NCBI RefSeq assembly: GCF_947498175.1
Contig: NZ_CANMJB010000007.1
Location: 1 to 64,000 of the forward strand
Source of the DNA: an uncultured Algimonas sp.
GTDB lineage: Bacteria; Pseudomonadota; Alphaproteobacteria; Caulobacterales; Maricaulaceae
DNA length: 64,000 nt
Reading direction: 5' to 3'
The stretch's first letter is position 1. Each line of letters opens with the position of its first letter. A model generated the notes under the pieces. It made no database searches, had not been told where the DNA came from, and was given only the letters and a program-made list of their open reading frames with translations. This document shows, one piece after another, positions 31,764 through 41,494 of the stretch. A program made the position numbers and the translations under genes.

Positions 31764-33242
31764 TTAACGGTTTTGACGTCTTAGAAAGCTCGGGATTTCG
31801 AGCTCGTCGTCCATGTCGGCTCCGAACAGGTCGCCCGATCCCGTCTGCACTGCGGGTTTGGCGGCGGTGTCGGGCGTCATGACGGGACGGCGGCTCTTGC
31901 GGCCCCACAGGCCGAACGGGCGCCGTGTCGGGGCGGCCACAGGCGCTTCGGGAACGGAGGCGGGAACGATCGGCGTGACGGCTTCGGCCTTGACGGGCGC
32001 TTCGACCGGGGCCGGCACGGGCGCCGCAAGCTGCGCGGCCCCGCCTTGGACCCGCGGCGGATAGCCGGTTTCTGTTTTCGTGTAGGTCTGGGCCGGGCCG
32101 TTGACGACTGCGGCGACCGTTTCCTCTTCGTCTTCCTCGAACCCGTATTCGGCATAGGCGAGGCGCGCTTCGGCTTCGGCCTTTTCGTGTACGCCGAGTT
32201 CGACCACGGCGGCAGGCTGGCTTTCGACTTTCGGCTGCGGCGATGCGATGAAACGCCCCGGCTTCTCGCTGCGCGTTTCCGCATCGACGCCGGTCGCGAC
32301 GACCGAAACGCGGACGACGCCGTCCAGCGCGGCATCTAGCGCCGAACCGACGATGATGTTGGCATCCTCGTCCACTTCGCCGCGGATCATCTCCGCCGCT
32401 TCGTGGACCTCGAACAGGGTCAGGTCGTGCCCGCCAGTGATATTGATCAGCACGCCTTTCGCCCCGCTGAGCGAAACGTCGTCCAGCAGCGGGTTGTTGA
32501 TGGCTTTTTGCGCAGCTTCGACGGCGCGGCTGTCGCCGGTCGCCTCGCCCGTGCCCATCATAGCCTTGCCCATTTCGTCCATGACGGTGCGGACATCGTT
32601 GAAGTCGAGATTGATCTGGCCCGGAACGACCATCAGGTCGGTCACGCCGCGCACGCCGGAATAGAGCACTTCGTCGGCGAGCTGGAAAGCGTCCGCCATG
32701 GTCGTGCGCTCCGTTGCCACCCGGAACAGGTTCTGATTCGGAATGGTGATCATCGTGTCGACGGAGGAATAGAGGTTCTCGATCCCCTGTTCTGCCAACT
32801 TCATGCGGCGCGAGCCTTCGAACATGAAGGGTTTAGTGACGATGCCGACGGTCAGGATACCGCGGTCGCGGGCCGCGCGGGCGATGACGGGCGCGGCGCC
32901 CGTGCCCGTGCCGCCGCCCATGCCGGCCGCCACGAACAGCATGTGCACGCCGTCCAGATGCTCCATGATCTCGTCGAGATTTTCTTCCGCCGACTGCTCG
33001 CCGACTTCGGGACGCATGCCGGCGCCGAGGCCTTGCGTGATGCCGCAGCCCATCTGGACGCGGCGTTCGGCTTTCGACAGCGAAAGCGCTTGCGCGTCCG
33101 TGTTGGCGACGAGGAACTCGACCCCGTCGAGACCGGCTTCGATCATGTTGTTGACGGCATTCCCGCCGGCACCCCCGACGCCGATCACGACGATCCGGGG
33201 TTTGAGTTCTACGGACTCGGGCATTTGAAACTGGATCGGCAT
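31764..33242 (-). CDS. ftsZ: Cell division protein FtsZ
   Basis: FtsZ is the GTP-dependent tubulin homologue that forms the division ring. The 492-residue protein has the G-box [13 protein letters not shown] (GGGTGTG at 109-115), the T7 loop NLDFNDV, a long Pro/Ala-rich linker of alphaproteobacterial type, and the C-terminal tail [14 protein letters not shown] that binds FtsA/ZipA-like partners. AGGTG precedes the ATG at 33242. Upstream is a divergent transporter rather than ftsA. Two GTTAA-type half-sites occur in the 194-base intergenic region but are not spaced as a full CtrA box. Confidence 0.98.
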   Translation of the reverse strand: MPIQFQMPESVELKPRIVVIGVGGAGGNAVNNMIEAGLDGVEFLVANTDAQALSLSKAERRVQMGCGITQGLGAGMRPEVGEQSAEENLDEIMEHLDGVHMLFVAAGMGGGTGTGAAPVIARAARDRGILTVGIVTKPFMFEGSRRMKLAEQGIENLYSSVDTMITIPNQNLFRVATERTTMADAFQLADEVLYSGVRGVTDLMVVPGQINLDFNDVRTVMDEMGKAMMGTGEATGDSRAVEAAQKAINNPLLDDVSLSGAKGVLINITGGHDLTLFEVHEAAEMIRGEVDEDANIIVGSALDAALDGVVRVSVVATGVDAETRSEKPGRFIASPQPKVESQPAAVVELGVHEKAEAEARLAYAEYGFEEDEEETVAAVVNGPAQTYTKTETGYPPRVQGGAAQLAAPVPAPVEAPVKAEAVTPIVPASVPEAPVAAPTRRPFGLWGRKSRRPVMTPDTAAKPAVQTGSGDLFGADMDDELEIPSFLRRQNR

Positions 33243-33436
33243 TGGGTCGCACCTGATATGGTCAATGACTGGTTAAGCGCTACATCGCCAAAAAGTGTTA
33301 ACGGGCCGTTTAGACCTGGCCTCTTTCGGCATGGCGGCGGCGTTACAGACCGTTCATTTTCACTGTCACCGCATGTGATGACGCAGGCCCTCATTTGCGA
33401 TTGAACGGCACCGGGCGGAGGCGTAGGCGCGCCGCC

Positions 33437-34678
33437 ATGAGTGCCCCCGCGACATTGCTGGCTCCGGACTGCACGCCGCTCAAGATCTCCTTGCGCGAAT
33501 TCGTCGCCATGATGGCGGCGATCTTCGGGCTGCAGGCGCTCGGCATCGACATCATGTTGCCCGCGCTGGAACAGATCGGCGATCATTACGCGATCTCCAA
33601 TCCGAACGACCAGCAGTGGATCGTGGTCGCCTTCGTGCTCGGTTTCGGCTTCCCGCAATTGATCTGGGGACCGGTGGCGGACCGTTACGGGCGCAAGATC
33701 CTGCTCCAGCTCTCGCTCGTCGGCTATGCCGTGTTCGGCATCGCCTGCATGTTCGCGCCAAGCTTCGAAATGCTGCTGCTGTTCCGTTTGCTGCAAGGCG
33801 TCTCCTGTTCCGGAACGCGGGTCAGTGCCGGGGCGATCATCCGGGACGTGTCGTCCGGCCGGTCTATGGCCCGGATCATGAGCCTCGTCTTCACGGTCTT
33901 CATGGTCGTCCCGATCCTGGCGCCCGGCATCGGCACGTTGATCATTGCGCTGATGGGATGGCCGTGGACGTTCGGCATGCTGGGTGTCTTCGCTGCGCTC
34001 GTCTTCCTCTGGACGGCATTTCGCCTGCCTGCGACAATGCAGGAAGCCCGGCCGATCAATATCGCGTCGATCACCGACGCTTTCCGCCGCGTCATCGGTC
34101 ACCGGACCAGCTTCGGCTACATGTGTGCGTCTGGCGTGATCTTCGGATCGCTGTTCGCTTTCATCGCGGCAAGCGAACAGGTCTTCGACGAGGTATTCGG
34201 ACGCGGCGATGATTTCTGGATCTACTTCGCCGGCATCGCCAGCGGCCTGGCGGTCATGAACTATCTCAACAGCCGTGTCGTCGAACGACTGGGCATGCGG
34301 CGGATCAGCCACACCATGGTCCTGCTCTTCATCCTCTCAAGCGCGGCCAACCTCGCCTACATGTCGTTTGCGGGCGAGAATTTCTGGGTCTTCTATTCGC
34401 TTTTCATCGTGTCGTTCGCCTGCTTCGGCATGATGGGGGCGAACTTCGCCTCGCTGGCGCTGGAACCGATGGGCGACATCGCCGGGACGGCCAACGCGGT
34501 GTACGGGTTCTTCACTTCGACGGGGGCGAGCCTGATCGGCCTGACCATCGCACAGCAGTTCGACGGCACGGTTATTCCCATACTCATCGGCTATGTCTGC
34601 CTCGGCCTCGTGTCGCTCGGCATCATCCTGCTGACCGAGCGCGGCAGGCTGTTCGAACTGGGCGCAGGGAAAAACTAG
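33437..34678 (+). CDS. MFS transporter, Bcr/CflA-like drug exporter
   Basis: A 413-residue, twelve-helix major facilitator protein. It has the N-terminal ALGIDIMLPALEQIGDHY block of Bcr/CflA exporters, the loop GPVADRYGRKILLQLSLVGY (motif A, GPxxDRxGRK) and helix-5 motif GVSCSGTRVSAGAIIRD. Proton-coupled efflux of small molecules is the family role; the substrate is unknown. Start 33437 is chosen; a longer reading from 33395 adds only Arg-rich residues. Its TAG overlaps the convergent lipoprotein stop through CTAG at 34675-34678. Confidence 0.9.
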   Translation: MSAPATLLAPDCTPLKISLREFVAMMAAIFGLQALGIDIMLPALEQIGDHYAISNPNDQQWIVVAFVLGFGFPQLIWGPVADRYGRKILLQLSLVGYAVFGIACMFAPSFEMLLLFRLLQGVSCSGTRVSAGAIIRDVSSGRSMARIMSLVFTVFMVVPILAPGIGTLIIALMGWPWTFGMLGVFAALVFLWTAFRLPATMQEARPINIASITDAFRRVIGHRTSFGYMCASGVIFGSLFAFIAASEQVFDEVFGRGDDFWIYFAGIASGLAVMNYLNSRVVERLGMRRISHTMVLLFILSSAANLAYMSFAGENFWVFYSLFIVSFACFGMMGANFASLALEPMGDIAGTANAVYGFFTSTGASLIGLTIAQQFDGTVIPILIGYVCLGLVSLGIILLTERGRLFELGAGKN

Positions 34679-35265
34679 TCCACGAATCGGGTCACGACGC
34701 CTTGCGAGAGAAGCTCGTCGTTCGTCATGACATAGATATCGTCGGCCGATGCCGCCTTCAGCGTGTACCAATAGAAGTCCACGGGGCAGCCAACAGTTTC
34801 GAAGTAGTCCAAATAAGGCGCGTGCTCAGGGTCCGATGGCGCCAATTTGTCGCCGGATACGCTCTCATCCAGATACGACCAGGAATGAACTCCGACATGC
34901 GCACCCTGTTCTGCGGTCCGGTTGCGACCGGCGCAGAAAATGTCCACGCCGCCGGATTCGATGAAGCTGTCGGCCCTGAGATGAGTATCGAGCCCGGCGC
35001 GGTGAAGCATCAGTCCCGTCCGTAGGGTCATGTGATCATCGACCGATCCGTCGATCTCACCGATTTCAATACGCGTAAGCTCAGGGTGACGATCGATCAG
35101 TCGTTCGATTTCCCGATAGGACCGTGAATTCATGGTGCCCGACAGGTGAAGCGTGTCGCCCTCGACATAGGCATCGGTCGTATCGACAAGGTTTTCGACG
35201 CCGGCACAGGCTTGGAGCAATAAGGCCGCGACACCCCATGCGGTACCTTCAAGAAGCCGATTCAA
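34675..35265 (-). CDS. Putative lipoprotein with ClpP/crotonase-like periplasmic domain (COG3904-like)
   Basis: The 196-residue product starts at TTG (35265) with AAGGAC at a good distance upstream. Its signal ends in the lipobox LLLQAC (Cys20). The body reads like small periplasmic proteins of the ClpP/crotonase-like COG3904 type: LHLSGTMNSRSYREIERLI, ESGGVDIFCAGRNRTAEQGAHVGVHSW. In that family a Ser-Ala-Cys type nucleophile follows the Glu; here the position reads SGGVDIF, so proteolysis is doubtful. Start overlaps the upstream acyl-CoA ligase by 17 bases. Function unknown; homology is a moderate-confidence reading. Confidence 0.7.
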   Translation of the reverse strand: MNRLLEGTAWGVAALLLQACAGVENLVDTTDAYVEGDTLHLSGTMNSRSYREIERLIDRHPELTRIEIGEIDGSVDDHMTLRTGLMLHRAGLDTHLRADSFIESGGVDIFCAGRNRTAEQGAHVGVHSWSYLDESVSGDKLAPSDPEHAPYLDYFETVGCPVDFYWYTLKAASADDIYVMTNDELLSQGVVTRFVD

Positions 35266-36877
35266 GGTCGTAGTCCTTATATTGGGTCTTCAGTTCGCGT
35301 TTGAGGATTTTGCCTGTCGCGCCCAGCGGCAATGCGTCCTGGAAAACGATGGCGTCGGGCATCCACCACTTCGCGCATTTATTAGCGATGGCCGCCTTGA
35401 TCTCGTCCTTGTCCGGCATCTTGCCCGGCACGGGCTGGACGATCAGCATGGGGCGTTCCTGCCACTTTTCATGCCGCACGCCGATACACGCCGCCATGGC
35501 GACGTCCGGATGGTCGCAGGCCGCGTTCTCGACTTCGATGGACGACACCCATTCGCCGCCGGATTTGATGACGTCCTTCGACCGGTCGGTGATCTCCATG
35601 TAGCCATGCGGGTGCAAGGCGGAAACATCGCCCGTCGCAAACCAGCCATCGTCGGTGAAAGATTCTTCGCCCGCGCCCTTGAAGTAACCGGACGCCACCC
35701 AGGGGCCGCGCACATGCAGATGGCCGGAGGTCTCGCCGTCGGCGGGCAACTCCACACCCGCATCGTCGACGATGCGCATTTCCACACCCCAGATGCGACG
35801 GCCCGCCATCAGCTTGTGCGGAACGGTCGCTTCGTAATCGTCCAGATCGGTGGCGTGGTGCGGCGCATAGGTCGAACCGAGCGGCGACGTTTCCGTCATG
35901 CCCCAACCCTGCTGCATCGGGATGCCGAGGTCGAGCTCATAGGCGCGCAGCAGGGATTCCGGTAGGGCGGACCCGCCGACCAGCGCCTTCTTGACGCTCG
36001 GCAGTTCGATGCCGTGCTCTTTGCAATGATTGTAGATGCCGAGCCAGACGGTCGGCACGCCCGCCATCAGGGTCACGCCTTCGGCGTCGATCATGCGCGC
36101 CAGGTTGGCCCCGTCCAATCCCGGTCCGGGCATGACCAGCTTCGCGCCGACCATGGCCGCGGAATAGACCAACCCCCAGGCGGAGACATGGAACATCGGC
36201 ACGACGGCCAGGATCGTGTCCGATCCCCCGGCGCCGATCACGTCCTTCTGGCAACCGGCCAGTGCGTGCAGGATCGTGGAGCGGTGGGAGTAGAGAACCC
36301 CTTTCGGATCGCCCGTCGTGCCGGACGTGTAGCAGAGCGTGCAGGCCGTGTTCTCGTCGAACCGGGGCCAATCCAGTTCCTCGGAGGCATCGGCGATGAA
36401 CCCTTCATAGTCTTCGGCGAACGGCACGATGGACGGTTTCTGCGCCGCATCGGTGAGGCTGATCCATTTCTCCACGCTGGGACAGGCCTGATGGATACCG
36501 GCTACGATCGGCGCGAACGTCGTATCGAACATGACGTAACGGTCTTCGGCATGGTTGATCATCCACGCGATCTGTTCGGGCTTGAGACGCGGATTGATGG
36601 TATGGACGATCGCGCCGATGGAACTGACGGCGTAGTAGATTTCGACATGGCGGTAATTGTTCCAGGCGATGGTCGCGATCCGGTCGCCCGTCTTCACGCC
36701 CGCCGCGATGAGCGCATTGGCCAGTTTGCGCACCCGGGCGGCACAATCGGTCCAGCCATAGCGGTGCTGGCTCATATCGGTTTCGAGCGTCACGATCTCC
36801 CGGTCCGCATGCACGATTGCGGCATGTTCGATCAGATCGGAAATCATGAGTTCGCGACTCATCATCAGGCCTTGCAT
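35249..36877 (-). CDS. Long/medium-chain fatty-acid–CoA ligase (AMP-binding enzyme)
   Basis: ATP-dependent activation of a carboxylic acid to its CoA thioester. The 542-residue protein has the AMP-binding P-loop CYTSGTTGDPKG, the A5 motif GWGMTETSP, the hinge region DDGWFATGDVS, DRSKDVIKSGGEWVSS, and the catalytic C-terminal lysine in GATGKILKRE. The sequence type (VPMFHVSAWGL, YAPHHA) matches the AlkK/FadD3-like branch acting on medium to long chains; the exact substrate is not readable. GGGGAG lies seven bases before the ATG. Divergent from the dehydratase gene. Confidence 0.92.
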   Translation of the reverse strand: MQGLMMSRELMISDLIEHAAIVHADREIVTLETDMSQHRYGWTDCAARVRKLANALIAAGVKTGDRIATIAWNNYRHVEIYYAVSSIGAIVHTINPRLKPEQIAWMINHAEDRYVMFDTTFAPIVAGIHQACPSVEKWISLTDAAQKPSIVPFAEDYEGFIADASEELDWPRFDENTACTLCYTSGTTGDPKGVLYSHRSTILHALAGCQKDVIGAGGSDTILAVVPMFHVSAWGLVYSAAMVGAKLVMPGPGLDGANLARMIDAEGVTLMAGVPTVWLGIYNHCKEHGIELPSVKKALVGGSALPESLLRAYELDLGIPMQQGWGMTETSPLGSTYAPHHATDLDDYEATVPHKLMAGRRIWGVEMRIVDDAGVELPADGETSGHLHVRGPWVASGYFKGAGEESFTDDGWFATGDVSALHPHGYMEITDRSKDVIKSGGEWVSSIEVENAACDHPDVAMAACIGVRHEKWQERPMLIVQPVPGKMPDKDEIKAAIANKCAKWWMPDAIVFQDALPLGATGKILKRELKTQYKDYDLESAS

Positions 36878-36960
36878 GGGCAGGCTCCCCAGTTTGTTGT
36901 TTCTCTTGATTTGCCTCGTCTTTTTCAGACATGGACAAATCGGTCAATAAGGGGAGCGTC

Positions 36961-37923
36961 ATGGTTACGCCGACTTACGAAAATGTATTGGAGGCCGCGG
37001 AGCGCCTGGACGGCCATGCGCGGCGCACGCCGTTGCTGCATTCGCCCGAAATCGATGCGCTGGTCGGCATGGAAATCCACTTCAAGGCGGAATGTCTGCA
37101 ACATGTCGGGGCGTTCAAATATCGCGGGGCTCGGAATCGGTTGGCCGTGATGAGCGAGGCGGAAAGGCGGCGGGGCGTCGTCGCCTTCTCGTCCGGCAAC
37201 CATGCGCAAGGCGTGGCCCGCGCCGCGCGGGAACTCGGCATCGACGCGCTCATGGTCATGCCGTCGGATGCGCCCGAAGTGAAAGTCGCCGGCGTGCGCC
37301 GCGACGGCGCGGACATCATCTCTTACGACCGCCACACGGAAAGCCGCGAAGAGATCGCAGAACGCATCTCCGCCCGGGACGGACGCACGATCGTGCCGTC
37401 CTATGACGACCCTTACATCATCGCCGGTCAAGGCACGGTCGGTCTCGAAATCGCGCGGTCCGGTTTGGCGTTCGACGCTCTCGTGACCTGCATCGGCGGC
37501 GGCGGGCTTTGCGCTGGGATCAGTCTTGCGATGGGTGCGGAAAGCCCGGACACGGATATTTTCGGCTCAGAGCCCAAAGGCTACAACGATCACCAGATGA
37601 GCCTGCGCGCCGGAACGCGGACGCCGATCGGCGATCCGGGACCGACCCTGTGCGATGCGATCATGACCCCGATCCCGGGCGAGCTGACATGGCCGATCAA
37701 CGCACGCTCCCTGACGGACGTGTTCGATGTCTCGGACGAAGACTGCCTTCTCGCCATGAGGCTGGCGAAAACCCATCTTGACGTCACGCTGGAACCAGGG
37801 GGCGCAGCCGCGATGGCAGCGGTCGTCACCGGCCGATTGCCGAAGCGTTACAAGCGGGTCGCCGTCATCCTGTCGGGCGGCAATGTGGACCCTGAAATCA
37901 TGGCGATGGCGCTTGGGTCTTGA
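36961..37923 (+). CDS. Threonine/serine dehydratase, PLP-dependent fold type II
   Basis: The 320-residue product deaminates hydroxy-amino acids. PLP binds Lys53 (GAFKYRGA); the phosphate loop is CIGGGGLCAG; the SSGNHAQGVA substrate loop and the late SGGN are present. There is no C-terminal ACT domain, so it resembles catabolic threonine dehydratase or serine racemase/threo-3-hydroxyaspartate lyase rather than biosynthetic IlvA. Start 36961 has GGGGAG four bases upstream; ATG at 36931 has none. It faces the kbl–tdh–nitroreductase operon, giving two threonine-consuming routes side by side. Its 3' end overlaps the convergent nitroreductase by 26 bases. Confidence 0.88.
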   Translation: MVTPTYENVLEAAERLDGHARRTPLLHSPEIDALVGMEIHFKAECLQHVGAFKYRGARNRLAVMSEAERRRGVVAFSSGNHAQGVARAARELGIDALMVMPSDAPEVKVAGVRRDGADIISYDRHTESREEIAERISARDGRTIVPSYDDPYIIAGQGTVGLEIARSGLAFDALVTCIGGGGLCAGISLAMGAESPDTDIFGSEPKGYNDHQMSLRAGTRTPIGDPGPTLCDAIMTPIPGELTWPINARSLTDVFDVSDEDCLLAMRLAKTHLDVTLEPGGAAAMAAVVTGRLPKRYKRVAVILSGGNVDPEIMAMALGS

Positions 37924-38572
37924 AGGTCACGATTTCCGATAGCGGCTTCTTTTCCAGGGCGTAGGACGGCACCTTGCAACCCTCCGCCGGGTATCCGACC
38001 ACGAGCAGGACGAACGGTTTCTCCGTATTGGGGCGTCCACAGATTTCGCGCAGGAAGGTCATCGGTGCGGGCGTATGCGTCAGCGTTCCCAGCCCGACCG
38101 AATGCAAGGCGGTGATCAGCAGGCCGGTTGCCAGACCGACGGATTCCGTCACGTAATAGTTTTTGCCGAGATCGCCGCGCTTCTGTGCGAAAACAGCGAT
38201 CAGCCAGGGCGCGGTTTCAAGGAACGGCTTTTGGTCGTCCGTCCCGAGCGGCTCGAGCGCATCGAGCCATTCGTCGGAAGCCCGGCCGTGATAGAAGGCC
38301 CGCTCCTCTTCCTCCGCCGCTTGCCGAATGGCGGTCTTGGTCTTCGGATCCGAAATCGCCACGAAGTGCCAAGGCTGATGGTTGGCCCCGCTCGGCGCGG
38401 TTCCGGCCACACGGATCGCCTGTTCGATGAGCTGGCGCGGAACGGGCGTGTCGGCGAAATCCCGGATCGTCCGGCGCTTGGCCATCAGGTCCTGGAAGGA
38501 TGCCAGCCGATCTGCCATGTCGGACTCCGGCAAGCGTTCATAACCGGTCAGCGGCACGGCCTCCGCGCTCAT
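37898..38572 (-). CDS. Nitroreductase family flavoprotein
   Basis: The 224-residue protein has the FMN-binding nitroreductase pattern: [33 protein letters not shown], and a C-terminal GYPAEGC-type segment. Such enzymes reduce nitro compounds, quinones or iodotyrosine-like substrates with NAD(P)H; the [15 protein letters not shown] form resembles the iodotyrosine deiodinase-like branch. ATG at 38572 overlaps the tdh stop (ATGA), so it is the last gene of kbl–tdh–nitroreductase. A link to threonine breakdown is suggested only by this coupling. Confidence 0.88.
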   Translation of the reverse strand: MSAEAVPLTGYERLPESDMADRLASFQDLMAKRRTIRDFADTPVPRQLIEQAIRVAGTAPSGANHQPWHFVAISDPKTKTAIRQAAEEEERAFYHGRASDEWLDALEPLGTDDQKPFLETAPWLIAVFAQKRGDLGKNYYVTESVGLATGLLITALHSVGLGTLTHTPAPMTFLREICGRPNTEKPFVLLVVGYPAEGCKVPSYALEKKPLSEIVTFKTQAPSP

Positions 38573-39615
38573 GCCTGAGTCCAATCGAGAATGACCTTGC
38601 CGGTCTTGCCCGTCTCCATCAGATCGAACGCCTCCTGGAAATCCGCCGCGGCGAACCGGTGCGTGATCATCGGTTTCACGTCCAGACCGCTGTCGATCAT
38701 GGCCAGCATCTTGTACCAGGTCTCGTACATCTGGCGTCCATAGATGCCCTTGAGCGTCAGCGCCTTGCCGACCAGCTTACCGAGATCGACGGCATAGGGC
38801 TGCGCCGGGATGCCGAGCATCGCCATGTTGCCACCCATCAGCATCGTGTCGAGCATCTGGTCGAAAGCCGGTTTGGCGCCGCTCATTTCCAATCCGACGT
38901 CGAACCCCTCATTCATGCCGAGACCGGTCATCACGTCGCGCAGGTCTTCGGACACCGTATTGACCATGGTCGTGCGTGTCGTGATGGTCTTTGCGAACGC
39001 AAGCCGCCAATCGTTGATGTCGGTCAGCACGATCCGGCGCGCGCCGGCGCGTTCGCACACGGCCGCCGCCATGATGCCGATCGGCCCGGCCCCGGTGATG
39101 AGGACATCCTCCCCGACCAGGTCATAGGCCAATGCCGTATGCACAGCATTGCCCAGCGGGTCGAGGATGGAGGCGATCTCGATGTCGAAATCCTGGCCCA
39201 GCGGAATGACGTTGAATTCCGGCAGGGCGAGATATTCCGCGAACGCGCCCGGCAGGTTGACGCCAATGCCTTTCGTGTCCGGGTCGAGATGGAAACGCCC
39301 GGCGCGCGCGTTGCGGGACTTGCGCCCGACGACATGGCCTTCCCCGCTGACCCGTTCGCCGACCTTGACGCGCGTGACCGTGCTGCCGACGGCTTCGACC
39401 GTTCCGCCATATTCATGGCCCACGACCATCGGGACAGGCACGTTGTTCTGGGCCCACTCGTCCCATTTGTAGATGTGCATGTCGGTGCCGCAGATCGCCG
39501 TGCGTTCGATCCGGATCAGCACCTCGTTCGGCGCGATCTCCGGAACCGGCACATCTTGCATCCAGAGGCCCTTCTCGGGCTTGGCCTTTACCAGAGCCTT
39601 CATTGTGTCGGTCAT
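38569..39615 (-). CDS. tdh: L-threonine 3-dehydrogenase
   Basis: Oxidises threonine to 2-amino-3-ketobutyrate with NAD+, for cleavage by Kbl. The 348-residue zinc alcohol-dehydrogenase-type protein has the catalytic zinc site Cys42 (ICGTDMHIY), His67-Glu68 (GHEYGG), and the NAD site [10 protein letters not shown]. The four structural-zinc cysteines of the E. coli enzyme are all replaced: Gly97, Ser100, Ala103 and Asp111 within the GEGH...GRFHLDP region, while the surrounding sequence is kept. It probably lacks the second zinc. Its start overlaps the kbl stop and its stop overlaps the nitroreductase start (ATGA each). Confidence 0.95.
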   Translation of the reverse strand: MTDTMKALVKAKPEKGLWMQDVPVPEIAPNEVLIRIERTAICGTDMHIYKWDEWAQNNVPVPMVVGHEYGGTVEAVGSTVTRVKVGERVSGEGHVVGRKSRNARAGRFHLDPDTKGIGVNLPGAFAEYLALPEFNVIPLGQDFDIEIASILDPLGNAVHTALAYDLVGEDVLITGAGPIGIMAAAVCERAGARRIVLTDINDWRLAFAKTITTRTTMVNTVSEDLRDVMTGLGMNEGFDVGLEMSGAKPAFDQMLDTMLMGGNMAMLGIPAQPYAVDLGKLVGKALTLKGIYGRQMYETWYKMLAMIDSGLDVKPMITHRFAAADFQEAFDLMETGKTGKVILDWTQA

Positions 39616-40805
39616 GACACAACACCCAATTCGCGCCCGACCTTGGCAAAGGCGGCGATGCAGGCGTCGATCTGCTCTGGCGTGTGGGCGGCAGACATCT
39701 GCGTGCGGATGCGGGCAAGGCCCTTGCCGACGACCGGGTAGAAGAAACCGATCACGTAAATGCCTTCGTCCAACAGTTTCGCGCTCATCTCCTGCGCCAG
39801 CTTAGCATCGTGCAGCATGACCGGGATAATCGGATGTTCACCAGGAAGAAGCTCGAAACCCGCTTTTTCCATGCCCGCGCGGAAGCGCTCGGCGTTGGCA
39901 AAGAGCCGCGCGCGCAGATCGTCGCCCTCCTTTGCCAGTTCGATCGCCTTGATCGACGCGCCGACCAGATTGGGCGCGAGCGAGTTGGAGAAGAGATAGG
40001 GCCGAGAGCGCTGGCGCAGCATGTCCACGACTTCCTGCCGGGCACAGGTGAAGCCGCCCATCGCCCCGCCCAAAGCCTTGCCGAGCGTGCCCGTCAGAAT
40101 GTCGACGCCGCCCTGCACGCCGCAATGCGATGCCGTCCCCTTTCCCTGCTCGCCCATGAATCCGGTCGAGTGGCAATCGTCGACCATCAGCAGCGCATCG
40201 TACTTCTTCTTCAGCGCGACCACGTTCTTCAGGTTGCAGATCGTGCCGTCCATGGAGAAGACGCCGTCCGTCGCGATCAGGACATGCCGCGCCCCGGCCT
40301 CGCGCGCCTCTTTCAGCCTGGCTTCGAGATCGGCCATGTCGTTGTTGGCGTAGCGGTAGCGCTTGGCCTTGCACAGACGGATACCGTCGATGATCGACGC
40401 ATGGTTGAGACTGTCCGATATTATGGCATCTTCGGGACCGAGCAGGGGTTCGAACAATCCGCCATTGGCATCGAAACATGCCGCGTAGAGGATCGTGTCG
40501 TCATATCCGAGCCAGTCTGCCAGCGCTTTTTCCAGGTCCCGGTGCTGGTCCTGCGTGCCGCAGATGAACCGCACGCTCGCCATTCCGAAACCGTGATCGT
40601 CCAGCGCCTCTTTAGACGCCGAGACCAGCTCCGGCGCATCGGCCATGCCCAGATAGTTGTTGGCGCAGAAGTTCAGGACGTCACGGTCCTTCAAACTGAT
40701 CTCCGCGCCCTGTTCGCTCGTGATGATCCGCTCGCGCTTGTAGAGACCGTCGGCCTCGATCTGTTCGAGTTCTGAAGAGATATGGGAGAAGAAACTGTCT
40801 GACAT
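39612..40805 (-). CDS. kbl: Glycine C-acetyltransferase (2-amino-3-ketobutyrate CoA ligase)
   Basis: Kbl cleaves 2-amino-3-ketobutyrate with CoA to glycine and acetyl-CoA. The 397-residue PLP enzyme of the alpha-oxoamine synthase family has Lys243 in [23 protein letters not shown] and the conserved [12 protein letters not shown] at 40805 begins [13 protein letters not shown] and has AAGGG just upstream; the open frame to 40877 is not used. First gene of the coupled kbl–tdh–nitroreductase operon, divergent from the UDG-family gene. Confidence 0.96.
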   Translation of the reverse strand: MSDSFFSHISSELEQIEADGLYKRERIITSEQGAEISLKDRDVLNFCANNYLGMADAPELVSASKEALDDHGFGMASVRFICGTQDQHRDLEKALADWLGYDDTILYAACFDANGGLFEPLLGPEDAIISDSLNHASIIDGIRLCKAKRYRYANNDMADLEARLKEAREAGARHVLIATDGVFSMDGTICNLKNVVALKKKYDALLMVDDCHSTGFMGEQGKGTASHCGVQGGVDILTGTLGKALGGAMGGFTCARQEVVDMLRQRSRPYLFSNSLAPNLVGASIKAIELAKEGDDLRARLFANAERFRAGMEKAGFELLPGEHPIIPVMLHDAKLAQEMSAKLLDEGIYVIGFFYPVVGKGLARIRTQMSAAHTPEQIDACIAAFAKVGRELGVVS

Positions 40806-40876
40806 GCGCCCTTGAATAATGAAACGGCGCGAGAGTTCACGCATTATCTCGCCAGGATCGTGGAAAGGTTCACCCA

Positions 40877-41494
40877 TTGTCGCAGCTTCAAGCCCTCGTC
40901 GAGACGATCCGTGCCTGCGATGTGTGCGCTCACTCGAGCCCGCCGCTGCCGGTCGAACCCAACCCGATCCTGCGCGCGACCGAGGCGTCGAAGGTCCGCA
41001 TCATCAGCCAGGCGCCCGGCACGCTGGCCCATGCCAGCACCCTGCCCTTCAACGACCCGTCCGGTCGGCGCCTGCGGGACTGGCTCGGCGTCAATCCGGC
41101 GACTTTCTACGATGCCGACAATTTCGCCATCACGCCTATGGGATTCTGCTTTCCGGGGCAGGATGCCAAGGGCGGCGATCTGCCGCCCCGGTCCGAATGC
41201 GCGCCGCTCTGGCAAGCGCGACTGGACGAGCAGATGCACGGCGTCGAGCTGACGTTGCTGGTCGGGATGTATGCGGTAAAGCATCATCTGGGCCCGGCGG
41301 CCAAGCGCACGCTGACCGAAACGGTGCGCGACTGGCGCGGCTACGGGCCCGGGGTCATGCCCCTGCCCCATCCCTCATGGCGCAACAATGCCTGGATCAA
41401 GAAGCATGACTGGTTCGCCGAAGAACTAGCGGAACTGCGGCGGCGCATCGACGAGCTGGTCACGCGCGACGACGCGGATATCGGCATTCGTTGA
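40877..41494 (+). CDS. Uracil-DNA glycosylase family protein
   Basis: The 205-residue product has the superfamily motif A region [15 protein letters not shown] followed by [16 protein letters not shown], an N-terminal CDVC, and the motif C region [11 protein letters not shown]. This is the bacterial UDG-like family with the GxAPG and HPS motifs; glycosylase activity and substrate base are inferred. Start is TTG at 40877, supported by GGAAAGG eight bases upstream. Its last 69 bases overlap the convergent pbpC 3' end. Confidence 0.85.
   Translation: MSQLQALVETIRACDVCAHSSPPLPVEPNPILRATEASKVRIISQAPGTLAHASTLPFNDPSGRRLRDWLGVNPATFYDADNFAITPMGFCFPGQDAKGGDLPPRSECAPLWQARLDEQMHGVELTLLVGMYAVKHHLGPAAKRTLTETVRDWRGYGPGVMPLPHPSWRNNAWIKKHDWFAEELAELRRRIDELVTRDDADIGIR

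Noticed and set aside
33271-33301. Possible CtrA box in the ftsZ upstream region
   Set aside because: Two TTAA half-sites are present but 21 bases apart instead of seven, so they do not form the known site.
38500-39741. 413-residue plus-strand frame opposite tdh
   Set aside because: Antisense shadow of tdh and kbl; His/Asp-rich mirror composition without a domain.
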